A DNA stretch of 64,000 bases, from assembly GCF_031755915.1 (NCBI RefSeq), contig NC_083379.1:12323501-12387500 (forward strand), written 5' to 3'. A program made the position numbers and the translations under genes. Positions 22,276-35,000 of the stretch are shown here, one piece after another; position 1 is the first letter of the stretch; every line of letters begins with the position of its first letter. The notes beneath the pieces were generated by a model that saw only the letters and a program-made list of their open reading frames with translations, ran no database searches and was not told where the DNA came from. Source of the stretch: Ziziphus jujuba. Lineage: Eukaryota; Streptophyta; Magnoliopsida; Rosales; Rhamnaceae.

Positions 22276-24149
22276 TGCCGATCCCACTCTTGGTTAAATA
22301 AATAAATAAAGGACCATTTTCTGGTTCCGACATGTGATTTTCTCTTCTGTATGGGACCATTTTGGTTTTTAAATTTTATGATATTATTATTATTTTTTTC
22401 TTCATAAGAGAGAGTACACCTCCAGGGATGCTGAAAAATCCCCCTCCCATCTTGTAATTAAAAAGAAAAAAAAAATCACTCTTATATGATTTCCTCTCTA
22501 AATTCGTTATCTCATTTATTTTTTTATATTCAAGCGCACAATTGAAGACAAAATAATAATAATAATAATATTTTTATTACTCCTTTACATTCTGCAGAAA
22601 GGCATTTACCAAAACAGAAATGACAAAGAAAAGGATATCTCAGTTATTATTTATAAATATATTTACAAATTTATTTTTCTTTATATTTCTTCTTGAATCT
22701 TCGTATAATATTTTTTTCTCCATGACCATGATAAGTTTATAGGATTTTTTTTTTCTTTTTTTTTTTTTTTTTTTGGGAATAGCTTTCATAGTTCATTACC
22801 AAAACCAGACTAAGTTTCATAGTTGAATTATGAATATATATATATATAGATGTGTCTACATACACACACATGTATATATATATATATATATATGTAGGAC
22901 ACCAGCCATGATTTATTTAGTGATACGTGGTAACTAAATGATAAGATCTGAAAAAATAAGTTTTATGATAACATCTACAAGTATTACCGTCCATATATAT
23001 ATTATTAGAACACTTCAACCCAAAAAAAAAAAAAAAAAAAAGACGTTGTGATAAAACAAATAAAACTGCTTTTTGTTTGATGCTATGCACCTTCTACTTG
23101 CCTCATTTACAACTTAATAATTCAATCAAACAAAAACAGTCTAATGTACATGTAATTAATTTTGTTACTTAAAGCCATAAAATTTGTAATTAATAAACAA
23201 GAAGACTAGTTTGTCACTAAAAAAGTTTTCATATTTAGATTTGGTTTCACTGCAGTTTGGTCGAAAATTTATATTAGTTAAAAATTTTATGACTTTAAGT
23301 GACAAAATTATTTTATCTGATCCAAATCTTAGTAACAAAATTTTTTTCTGTCACAAATACACACCTCAAGTGACAATTTTTTGTTCCGAAGAATTTCAAA
23401 AGATTAAACTCCTTGTAGGGACATGGATTGCTAAATTGGGATAATGCAAGCGCAATGATTCATAACTCTTTTGAAGAAATATTTTTATATGTACTTATGT
23501 TGGTTTTTTTTTTCCTTTTTATTTTATTTTAATTTTTTGAAAACATGTTGATATTCATTTGAAAACCATATATGTTGTTTGATATGAAATATGAATATGA
23601 TTTTGACATGTTATAATATTGATCTTTTAATTAGCATAATACATGATAAAATAAGTTCAATAACTTTAATATAATACAAAATTATATTAGCTATATATAT
23701 CATCTAAAAGTAGGATATCTATTAGAATCACTTACGGACATTATACAATAAATATGAATTGAAATAGTACTAAAAGGTTTCATGCTACCAGAACTCTATC
23801 ATATTAAATGTACTAGTAAATTCTAATCTTTATCTATACAAAGAGACATTATATACATGTATAAAATACATTATTTCCTCCCTACTTTTTGTCCCTCTAT
23901 ATCTCTCAACCTTATTATATTATTACTTTATTACTTTATTTTGTACAATAATTTTGATTTGTTCATGAAGATATGCCAAGCCTAAGTCTTCCTAAAGGTC
24001 ATTATTCATTATTATTATTATATTTTTTTGGCAAAAGATGTGTCAAGTCTAAGTCTTCCTAATTAAAAAAAAAAAAAGTCTGTCTTTTATCTGCTAAGAT
24101 ATGCCACATCTCTTTCCATTTATTTTATTGAGAGGGCACACAGTACGTC
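22276..24149. other. AT-rich upstream DNA of unit A
   Basis: No gene is seen. Around 23,200-23,400 there are repeated GTCACTAAAA/AAGTGACAAA motifs that look like decayed transposon DNA, but no ends could be defined. From about 23,381 the sequence aligns again with unit B (41,219 onward). Confidence 0.45.
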
Positions 24150-24157
24150 CGCGAATA

Positions 24158-24840
24158 TAGATCTGGTAATTCGTGTTCATGGGTCGTGTTCGTGTCAACT
24201 CATTTAATAATCGGGTTAAAAATATCTAACACGAACACGACCCATTTATTAATCGTGTCAGATATTCAAAATACTAACCCGACCTGTTTACAAATAGGTC
24301 AACACGACACGACCCATTTAACACGATTATTTTAACGGGTCGTGTTGACCTATTAACCCGTTAACCTGAAATTGACCTATTAACCCGAAAACTAACCTAT
24401 TAATCCGTTAACCTGAAAATTAACCTATAAACCAAAATTTTTTTATTTTTTTTTATTTTTATGTTTTTTTTTATTAAAGATGTATTTTTGGTTTTTAAAA
24501 AATTAGTAATAGAAAATTATTTTTATAAAATTTTTAATTTATAATTTTTTTTTAGTTATTAAATATTATATTAGTGATAAAATATTAATTTAAAATTAAA
24601 TTTAAACAGGTTGTAATAGGTGTATAATCCTGTCGGGTTGAAACTGACACGTTTAATAAATGGGTCGTAACGGGTCAATTTCGAGTTAAACAGGTCAACC
24701 CGAAAATGACACGATTAATAATCATGTTAAACGAGTTGACCCAATTATGACCCGAACCCATTCATAATAAACCCAAACCCATTTATTCTGTGTCGTTTTT
24801 AAGTTGTGTCGCCGTGTCATGACCTAAATTGCCAGGTCTA
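24158..24840. mobile_element. hAT-type MITE with exact 8-bp target duplication
   Basis: The element is 683 bp. It is flanked by perfect CGCGAATA duplications at 24,150-24,157 and 24,841-24,848. Terminal inverted repeats are TAGATCTGGTAATT and TAGACCTGGCAATT (12 of 14 match). Much of the interior near both ends is built from short repeated GGGTCGTGTT, ACACGACCC and ACCTATTAACCCG motifs, which make it foldable. Unit B keeps the empty site, a single CGCGAATA near 42,018-42,025. There is no coding capacity. Confidence 0.88.
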
Positions 24841-24848
24841 CGCGAATA

Positions 24849-25364
24849 AACTTGTCAACTTGTCGTATTAGGAGGTGATTTTGCTGTGTCATATCGGTGA
24901 TAAAATTTCTTCATCCAAATATTTTTTGTTAAATTTTCATTTGGAACATATAAATTCAAACACGTATTTAATAAATTGTTGTATAATCTATTAAAACCAG
25001 TAAAGCTTGATTATAAAATTTATTCCTAAATAAAAAGAATTAATATCAAAATAATTAATATAAAATTATATATAATTAATGGATAGTGGTATAAAAAAAA
25101 TAATTATATTTATAAATTCAAATAATAAATAGATGAATTAATATATTATATATAAGAAAATACTATTGAATAATATCCAGTAATAAATATTTAATAAATA
25201 TAATATATATTATCAAAATACTTCCTTAACATGTTAATGATTTGTTATCGTGACTTATGTGTCTTATCCTATTAACATTATTATAGATTCCACTGTTAAG
25301 GCAACTCCGTACACTAAATAATATGTGTGGGTTCATCCCGTTAGAATTTTGTCATGTCTATCCG
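24849..25364. other. Unit-A upstream DNA up to the unit break
   Basis: Aligns with unit B (about 42,026-43,290, minus its hAT insertion) and unit C (about 58,075-58,396). Homology stops at CTATCCG, where unrelated LTR-type DNA begins. No gene is seen. Confidence 0.55.
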
Positions 25365-27227
25365 TGATCAACTCATAGCCAATTCAAAGTGGAAATTTTA
25401 TATTTAACTTAAATTTTATATCACAAAATTTTTTGTCTCAATGTAACATTTTGTATCAAAAATACACATGATTAAACAAGTTTGACCAAGTTGATTAAGT
25501 TTGATCAAGTTGGACCAAGTGAATAATATGTGAATCCAAGATGACTTTTTTGATAGCCAATATTTTTTGTTTGACTGAGGTACCATTGTGTAGATCTTGT
25601 CGATATGAGTTCATAGACTGGTGGCATGTCAAATTCCGAGTTACGGATAAAAAGTTATGGTTCTGAGAAGTTTTAAGCGTAAGTTTTATATCAGTGTCCA
25701 AACCAGTCTCCAGTTTTTGTTTGTTAATGACCTTAAGTTCTATATAAGCCTCGGTAAGCATGCCAAACAAGAAGCAAAGCCCAAAATACCCATTTTATCT
25801 CCAAAACCCGAGATATTCTCCTCCCAGACCTGTGGGTTTGAACTGGATCGTTTCAACCCGTTTATCATCGAATCGGGTCACCGCCATTTTGTCCATTTCT
25901 TGCCAAACACCACTTACACGGGCCATCCAAGTAGAAAGGTCACTTGAAGGCAAGTTTAGCCATGAAATTTCACGGCGATTGGTGGCCGGACGCACCCAGA
26001 TCGGACCGGCGAAGTCGGCGGCAGCTGGCGAGGTGGGTCGCCGGATTTTTGTGATTTTCGGCTATTTCAGGCCAAACCATAGACCTTTTCCACTATTTTT
26101 GACCCATCTTAGCTCATTTCCATGGTTATTTTCCCCAAATTCCTCACCGTTTGAGAGATTTGATAACGGGAAGTTCGGCCGAAGTTTCAACTGAGCTTTC
26201 TGGCCATCGGAGGAACTTTTGGACCAAGGTGAGCATACTAGTGAGTTCCTTGTCTCTTGGGTTTTCTGTTGATATAAAGTGAATTTTGGAGGTGGTTTGA
26301 TAATGTTTTCATTTTTGGATCAATTAGTTAATTTTCGGATAAATTGGGATTGTGTTTGGACAAGATTGGTCAAGTTGATTGAAATTGGAGTTGGATTAGT
26401 GAAATTGGATATTATTAGAACCCATTAAGAGATTCAATTTTGAAAGATTAGACTTAGGGTGAAAGTCCCAATTTTGGGTACCGAGTCCAAAGGGTACTCA
26501 GTAAAATTGGACCGTCCGGTATTCAATTTATGTAATTTTATAGTAGTATAAGTCAATTTAAAACATTTAGGACATACAAGTGTCTTTAGTTTAATTATCG
26601 GAGCCTGAGGAATATTTTATTATATTTCAGACACTCGAGTTGAGCCTGAACGCAAGCCTGCAGAGAAGCAGATGTGAGCATCTGTAGTATTGTGAATGGT
26701 TTTATAATTTGTAAAATTGTTTGGGGTATAATATAATATATATGTGCTTTGAATAATTTGCGCACATACCATTTGATTAAATGTTTGGTTTATGTATATA
26801 TATAAAAATCTGCTTTTATAAATATGAGTTGTCATTTTATGTGATGCTTGATAATATTTTAAATGGTTTCCAATTCTAATGAGTTCATAAGTGAACTTGT
26901 GGTAGTAAAATATTTTGGTATTTGAATTGGGTTTTTAATCATTTCAGGAATGATTGATTTGAAAAAGCAGATTGAAAATTATATGATTTTAAGCATGTTC
27001 AAGTATTTTAAAATTTTATATGTTTAAAATTGGTTTATGGTGAATATGTTTCACTGTGGTATTTATGGTCTTATATGAAATGATGATTTAAAATTTTTAA
27101 AATATTTAAATAACCAGATAAATTTGGAAATTAAATAAGGAATATTTAAATAAGCAGATTATATTAAACATATAATCTAGTTATATGTAGTACTAGAGTT
27201 TTGATTCAGTATTATATTACCGCGCGC

Positions 27228-27383
27228 TGGGTTTACCATGGTGCCGTGAGGTTGGTTTCATCCAATGGTTTATTATTGCCATGGATCATGAGGTTGGGTT
27301 TATCCGACAGTTTATTATTATTACCATGGTGTTGTGAGGTTGGTCTCATCCAATGGTTTATTATTACCACAGACTGTGAGATC
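27228..27383 (+). repeat. About 44-bp minisatellite in the older LTR, cut by the younger LTR
   Basis: Degenerate units contain GTGAGGTTGG, ATCCAATGG and TTTATTATT separated by ACCATGG. At least three units lie here and about three more at 30,288-30,400, directly after the inner LTR. The array was continuous before the insertion. Confidence 0.75.
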
Positions 27384-30287
27384 TGTAACACCCCGTCCCA
27401 AATCGCACCGGAATCCGTGTACGTTGATCGAGGTTGACCGTTGACCGAGCGGGTCAAAAGTTGACTTTTTGTTCCAGTTGGAATTTCCAGTTGACCAGGG
27501 TACCGTGGCGAAGTGCATGATGCCTCGAGTTCGTAGACTAGTAGCACGTCGAAAACGGAGCTACGGTTTGAAAGTTATGGGCAAAACAAGTTGAGGTGCA
27601 AACAGTCCAAAAGGTGCTGGGAGTTGACTTTCTCTTATGGTGTAATTTTGTTTTAACTCTTGTATGGTTATAAAGTACTCGTCGATATGAGTTCATAAAC
27701 TAGCGGCACGCTTAAATCGGATGTTTGGTTAAAAAGTTATGGACGTTTGAAGTTCCTTAGATACCGTAATATTTTATTATATCTGGCTTAAGTGCACACT
27801 GATGCCACGTGTCAGCACCTGATTGGTCCACGTGGAATGAACAGTGTCACCACGGTGGCTTTTATTTGACAAAAATCTCGGGGAAGAGAGAGAAAGAGAG
27901 AGGAGAGAGAGAGAGAGAGAGAAACCTACCGGTCGCCGGAATTTTCAAATTTTCCGGCCGATTCACGTTACACGTGCCAGCCAGATGGACGTCTCTCCCC
28001 ATTTTCGGCAAAACCCCAAAGTTTCACAGCCGTTGGTCGCCGGACGCGCCCGGATCGAGGCGGCAAAAATCTGCGGTGATTTTTCCCTCCACCGCCGGCC
28101 ACCCCCGTTTGACCCCTTTCCGGCCATTTTTAGGCCACACGCGCCAGCCACCCCTCACCACCTCCTCAAGTCCGGCCTACACACCAAATTTCACGGCCAC
28201 TGGACCTCCGACGCGCCGGGATCGGAGCTTTTTACTGCGAGGGGCCGAAATTCTTCAAACCCCGATTTCTCCGCCGTCCGGCCTCCGTTTGCCTCACCGC
28301 CGGTCCCGTTGGATTCCTCTCCCCTCGATCTACAAATCTGCAAAAAAATCTCAGCCAACGGCCACCGCACGCGCCACCGCCGACGACGGTTACCGGTGAC
28401 CGCGGCGGCTTGCCGGAAGTTACTGTTCCGGCGAGTACCCAGTCGCACCGCCGGTCCTTGTCCACTGTGTTCGACCTCCTGAACCCGAATCCGGCATCCT
28501 TTTCCACCAATTCGCGACGATTTGGGGGAATTGAGGAGTCGAAATCCGAAAGCTTTCCGGTGAGATTCCGGCCACCTCGGGTTCGATCACCGGAAAGTAA
28601 GACCGAATCCGTGACCTTCATCACTCAAGCTTCGATTCGGTATATAACTCGTAACTTTTAGTTGTCGTTGTGTTTGCTCCGTGGGTACCCATTTGGAAAT
28701 TACCCGATTAAAATATTAATATATTTGGTTGGTATACTGTGGATGTTTTAGGTGCGCGCACGAGTAGTGGAGTTGATCCTGCAGAGGATCTTAGCTGATT
28801 TACGTGCTTAAGGTGAGTGACCCACCTTCAAAAAATATTTGGGCAATTAATTATGTTTAATTGGTATTTAAATTATGCTCATGTGGTACAATTTAGTTAT
28901 GGTTTTATTGTGATTTAATTTATTTATTATGCATGAGCAAAGTATATTTCGGTAACAGTCGTACGTGGTTTTAAGTATTATTTTCGGGCATAATTGGGTT
29001 AAGTATTTTATGAAAATATTTGTTTAAATTGTATAAATTATGCCGGCGGTATTTTAATTGTTGAACCTCGTATTACGAGAAAATTATGGTTTATTTGTTA
29101 TCGATGTTTTCGTACCGATTTGTTAAATAAAATATGTGGGATGGTAAGTGAGAAATTTTGGTATATTTCCCACGGTAATTTTGGAAAACGGTACAGTTGG
29201 TTTTATAATTATTTTAGACGCATTCATACAGTATTGGTGTTCTGGTATATGTATATGTGATTCAGCACGCAAGTATTATTATTTCACCCGTGAGTTGCCA
29301 TTGGACCCTGGGCAGACAAGTTTGTTATTGGCCACAGCCGCCTTCCTCCTTGGCCAGGATGATGGTTTCAGCAGCGGTACTGTCGGGACGCCGAAGTGCC
29401 ATTTGCAAGTTTCTCTCTTTAATCTCCCATCCAGTCGGTGCTCAGGGCGCTGGGTATCGGAGGGCATCACCGGTATATAGTGTGATGCATCAAGTGAAAT
29501 TTTTAAATAAAGTTTCAAACCCCAAAGGTGTTCAAAAATTATTTATTATAACTTATTACATTTTAATTATATATTGGGGTTTATTATTCATTGTCTGTTT
29601 ATCAAATATTTGATCCCTTGGTTTTCGGGAAGTACGATTATCGGGTTTTGTGAAATCGTTTTAAAAAGGGAACATTTCCAACGGAGTGATTGGTGAGAGT
29701 TTTGAGGGAAAATTATTATTTCCAACTGTTATTATTTATTTATTAATTGTTGGTATTAATTCAATTCCCTTATTTGTTATATTATTATAATTATTATCAT
29801 TAAAAGTGTTCAGTAGTTAGGGTCACTCATTGAGATGATTAGCATATCACGTTTTTAAGTTCCGTTCCCTTAGGTGCAAGGGGTGGTAGACGTTTTTCCG
29901 GAGCGAACCAATTTTTCCGCTGCTATCGTGTCTCGAGAAGTACCTTTGTACTCATTCATTTTAGTTGTATTATTTCTTTCATCTTTGTTGTATTTCTGTT
30001 GATTAGCACTTCATAAAGCTCTGTATACTATTTGGACACTTATGTTTTATTTATGCACTGGGCTGCTGTTATTGTTGTGAAGTGTTGTAAATTGTAGAAT
30101 CAATTTGTAGTTTGCGGGAGGAATAAGGAGATGAGTATAGAAGTGTGTTTTCAGTGCAGGTGATTTTTGGTAAGTCCTACCCTTAGGGGAGGTGCTGCCG
30201 GATTTTCCGTTGGAAGGTTCGGTGGTATTTCCCTGGGATCAGGGCTTGTCTAGGGTTCCGGGGAGGAATTCTGGACGGGTCTTGTCA
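27384..30287 (+). mobile_element. 2.9-kb solo LTR, gypsy-type, nested
   Basis: It starts TGTAACACCCCGTCCC and ends GGTCTTGTCA. The flanking duplication is GATC (27,380-27,383 and 30,288-30,291), or AGATC if the last base is shared. It contains a GC-rich stretch at 27,900-28,600, unlike the AT-rich surroundings. No primer site, polypurine tract, gag or pol is found, so it is a solo LTR left by recombination between two LTRs. Long TGTAACACCC LTRs are typical of plant Ty3-gypsy elements of the Tekay/Del type; that assignment is inference. Confidence 0.75.
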
Positions 30288-31045
30288 GATCGGATTTATC
30301 CAACGGTTTATTATTATTACCATGGTCCTGTAAGGTTAGTTTCACCCAATAGTTTATTATTGCCACAGACCGTGAGGTTGGGTACGTCCCGAAGGTTATT
30401 TATTATTTCCACGATATCGTTTGTATATTGAGGGTTATAAGGTAGATGTATCCCACGGTTTACAGATTGGTACATCGTATGATACATTGTATACATTTGA
30501 ATATATTGTTGATTTACAAATATTATGGTGATTTCTGTATTTTCATATTTATCTCGTGGAACTGTGGTTATAAAATTTTATGCTCGTAAATTACATCATA
30601 TTCATGGTATTTTATAATATTGTATTGATCATTCATTTTGTTCCTTTGAGCATCGAATTTTTATGAGATTAAATTGGGATACAATTTTGGGTTTTGTGAA
30701 ATGATTTTTAAAAGGGGAACTTTTCAAAAGAGTGGAACAAGAGCTCTTGAGAGAAAGATTTTTTGCAAAAATAAATTATTGCTTTCATATTATACTATGC
30801 CACTTACTGAAATTTTCTTATCTTACGTTTATTGTTTTAAATTCGTTCCCCTAGGCTCAGGCAGCTAGTAGCAATCTACTTTGTGCACAGCTTATCACCT
30901 TATTCCTTCCACGACAGTAGCCGTATCTATCATTTCTTTATTTATCATTATCTTCTAGACTTATTTATTTCTTATGTGTACTTTTAAACTTTGTCGACAC
31001 TCTTAGAATACTCTGATTTAGATATTTGACTCAGTAGAGATCCTA

Positions 31046-32024
31046 CTATATATATATATATATATATATTATGTTCTACATACATCACTCTTCTCTGTTC
31101 TCTTTTTTTTCTTTGGAAGAAAGTATTTTGGATCAGTAAGTACCCCATTGCCCCATTAAACAATTCATATACAAGAGTGTTGCAGTATGGAACACTGATT
31201 ACCCATCTTTGCCTTCAAAAGATCCCGGCCCCACCTAAGTCCCAGTAATCAAATTTGTTAATGTCTCTACTTGTGTGACTATTGTATTCTCCAAATGTTC
31301 GATTTCAAGAAAAGGATTAATTGAAAATTTCTTCTCTAATGCAAGACAGACTCGGACTTTGATTCTAGAAGATTAGAATCTGTAGACAACTAGAAAGAAT
31401 GAACATGAACACAAGCACAAATAGATATAGCCGTTCAGCAAAGCAAGCCATGCGTGCATCATTACACAACCGCTTAGTCATTTGTGATGAAACTATTGAT
31501 CTTACCACAAAAGACTGCAATTTTAAAGGCCAGATTTGTTGGAATTTGATTTATATCTATCACCAATACTATAAACTGGTGACTTTGTTAAGTGATTGGT
31601 CAAACCCATCTGTTGACGTTAATACATTCACAGAATCATTTTATTGCATACGAGTAAATTATATGATAACCATAGTTAAAGAAACTGAATTGAAGAACAC
31701 GGAAGAACTGCAGAAATTGTAAATGTAAAAGCACTTGAGAGGAAAACAAAACAATCACACTTTGAAATCATTTGCAAACTGATTAAAGAGAGACACAAGT
31801 TTGAAAATATAAAGCTGCAGAACTGACTCGGTTTCAATACCCACTCAAAGCACTTCTAACAAAGTAACTAAATTCCAAATATAGTAACAACCACTAGTGC
31901 TAAGCCACTCGACTTTTGCCACGTGTCAACTGAGGAAAAAAGTGTTGCCAGCTCTGCTAGACCGCTTAGCTCCTTTTCTCAGAAAAAGCGTCCTTGGCTA
32001 GTCTGCATAATTAACTATGATCAT
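31046..32024. other. 3' flank of WAK copy B, starting at a (TA)n junction
   Basis: A (TA)n tract at about 31,048-31,070 marks the switch from LTR to WAK-unit sequence. The rest matches 8,590-9,610 and 46,680-47,675. The unknown frame seen at 8,617-8,880 is broken here. No gene is seen. Confidence 0.6.
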
Positions 32025-35000
32025 CTACTGGGAACTCAATGGTCCACTAATATCGATAGCATAGGGGTCAGAGGGTTCCTTGGTATGCAAGTTTTCAGTT
32101 TTTTGTGAAACCATATGAACACCTTGTTCCAATTGCTGCATTGCCATAGCTCTCTGCCCTTCTAGTTCCATTGCTACTTCCTTCATGCTAGGTCTTTCAT
32201 CACTTTTTATTCCTAAACATCTTTTTGTAAGACTGGCAATGTTCTTGAATGCCACTGTATTTCCCTCAGTGATTATGTCATTGTCAAGAATCTCTAATAA
32301 CCTATCCTCTTTCATTGAAGAAACAAAGAACGATGCCAGGTTTCTTTCATTTTCAGGTCTATCAAATGACATCACCTTCCTGCCGGTTAGCAGCTCCGCC
32401 AGAACAACTCCAAAGCTATAGACATCACTTTTTTCTGTTAGATGGCTTGAATGCATGTACTCCGGATCTAAGTACCCAAATGTTCCTTGTACAACGGTTG
32501 TAAGGAGATTTTGATCCAGAGGAATCAACCTTGATGCTCCAAAGTCTGAAACTTTTGCTGTGTACTTTTTGTCGAGGAGTATATTTCCAGTTTTGACATC
32601 TCTGTGTATAATAGGCGTAGAAGTTGCAGAGTGGAGATATGCTAATGCGCTTGCAGCTTCGGTTGCTATCTTCAATCTCAACTCCCATGAAAGTGGTGAT
32701 CTTCCTTGGCCTTTGTTGTGGATATGTTCGAAAAGAGTCCCATTATCTATGTACTCATAAACTAGTAAAGGAACTACTGTCTCCAAACAACAACCTAAGA
32801 GCTTAACCACATTTCTATGGTTTATTTGCAAAAGCAAAATTACCTCATTGATGAATTGTTCGTTACATTTTTCAGCACCGAATTTGGACTTCTTAATGGC
32901 AACCACCTTGTTATCAGGTAATATCCCTTTATACACTATTCCATAACCTCCTTCACCCAGAACTCTACTTTCATGGAAATTGTCTGTGGCTCTTTTTAAC
33001 TCTTCTGCACTAAAGATTTTTGTGGTCTCTTGAGATTGGCTGCCACTTGACAAATGTTGCTGTAACATTAATCCTCCATTTTGTTCGAAGAACTTCTCTT
33101 TCAGTTTGAGCATCTTTCTTTTCTTCATTCCCCAATATACTAGTAAAATAGCAATCAACAGTGATATGCTTACACCTGCATGTATTTAAATTTTGTGTTT
33201 TTTAAGATGTAGGAGATGTTATGCCTTTGTTTGGCTAGGATAAATTGACTAGACCAGTTGAGAATAAAACATATACATCTCCTGATACTAAACTAGATTT
33301 CGGATTTCCATAGGGAAAAAAAAATGAAAGATTTCAATTGGCACGTACAGAGTTTTGCAAAAGAAGTTCACTATAAATAATGCATTCTCAAGTAAAATGA
33401 AATTAAAAAAACCAAAAAAAACAGTAAATAATAAGTTTCAACAAACAATATAAATGATGATTTTTTTTGACAATATTTATAATCTAGTTAATGTATATAG
33501 AGTCTTTCTATAGTCAATTTTTTATCATACAGATATTCTAAAAGATGATAACTTTTTAAAAAACTGTTATCAATCCTATTACATAAAGACAAACGATTCT
33601 TCTAAAACCGTGGTTATTTGAATGTCTAGATAATAAAAAAATATGAAGATCTATATCGTAAAATTTTTATATATATAGTTCGATTACAATGCAAATGTTA
33701 GCATTTTATTAAAATACTAACATGGTTTATATAATAGTTTTTCGAAAAATCATTATCAAGTAAAATCCACATTTTAATAAAAATGAGGACTTCTACACTG
33801 AAATTTTTTTTGTTTGTGTATATATATATTTATATGTATATATATTAGGTATCTATTTGAATTCAAAAATTCAATACCAAGTCTGGTACCCTTTGTTCCA
33901 TTTTTCCTATTTCATTATTGTTCGTCTAATTAATGATATAATACCACATCGTTTGAAAAAACTGTTATTCCTTATCTTGTCAACTAGTGATATAATAACA
34001 CATCTTTAAAAAAATTGCTACTTCTTTTTCGTGCTTATTTATTACTAATTTGTCTGCTGTTTCAATTTTTAGATGACGTGGCATTATGTCACCAATTGGA
34101 CAAAATGAACACAAAATTAAAACCAAATAAAAAATATAAATGCCAAAATAATTTGTAAAAATAAAACATGATGAGCCCTAGTTATCTATAACTAGATTCA
34201 TCAATCCTATTCCAATATTATAGTATCTAATAACGATGTTAGGATTCAATAGGATGCATGTAATGAATACACTACCGATATACGTACCCACTGCAATACA
34301 AATGGGGAGAACTAATTTAACAGGCTGATTGTTACTGACTGATTTGCTGCAATCCGTTTTGTTTGTGTTGTAGTATCCTTCTCGACAAACGCAAGCCCAA
34401 TCCCCTGGTAAATTCTTGCATCTACTATTTTTATCGCAGCGGCTTTTACTTTTGCATTCATCAATATCTATTAAAAAAAAAAAAAATTGTTAATATCGAA
34501 CAATTTGGAAATGCAAACCAATTTTTTACAATATCCAGCGATGTTAGTAAAAATTACCAACATTAGTTTAATAAATACACACAATGAAAAAGGGTATTAA
34601 CCACAACACAAATTGTAGTTAAAAGTCTACAATTTGTAATTAAATGTTGCCAGCTGCAATAACCTTTGTTGCTATGTTGTGGCTCCGTGGCTGAAAAGCT
34701 TTAAAAATAGAATGTTGTGGCTCCATGGCTGAAACGCTTTAACAATACAATACAATGGTGTAGCTAAAAGAACTTTTAGTTACAATTAATTTTGTAGCTA
34801 AACGTAATATTATGGTTAAAAACTATTTGTTGGTAAATACCATAACAACACATGGTGGCTAGTTCACGGCTAATGTTCATTCAAAATATATATATAATTT
34901 TGATATAAAGTTGACTTATTACCTTTTTAAAATTTTAAATAATGAAATGTTCATCATGATTACATCTCTATCTTAACAATGAATTTGAACTATTAAATAT

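Larger units (their letters stand above)
25443..31045 (+). mobile_element. Older gypsy-type LTR, truncated and split by a younger one
   Basis: Without the inner insertion about 2.7 kb remain (25,443-27,383 and 30,288 to about 31,045). The start TGTAACATTTTG parallels TGTAACACCCCG of the inner LTR. Many further segments are alike in the same order: GAGTTCATAGACTGGTGGCA against GAGTTCGTAGACTAGTAGCA, the GGTGGCCGGACGC segment, and the GGGTTTTGTGAAAT segment near 30,690 against 29,645. So it is an older LTR of a related family. Its 3' end is missing: it runs into a (TA)n tract and then into WAK unit B. No gag or pol is present. Family assignment rests on LTR style only. Confidence 0.65.

Noticed and set aside
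23211..23444. 77-codon plus-strand ORF
   Set aside because: It sits in decayed transposon-like DNA with repeated GTGACAAA motifs, has no domain, and only its last part exists in unit B.
25657..26194. ORFs of 96 and 144 codons
   Set aside because: They are within the older LTR, in its GC-richer stretch, with no domain or conserved frame.
27809..28482. Two overlapping ORFs of 196 and 212 codons and several antisense ORFs
   Set aside because: They lie in the GC-rich part of the 2.9-kb solo LTR, where stops are rare in all frames. Composition is Pro/Arg/Ser-rich in every frame and no domain is recognisable.
29148..29613. Plus-strand ORFs of 110 and 118 codons
   Set aside because: They fall inside the same LTR, overlap each other in different frames, and have no motif.
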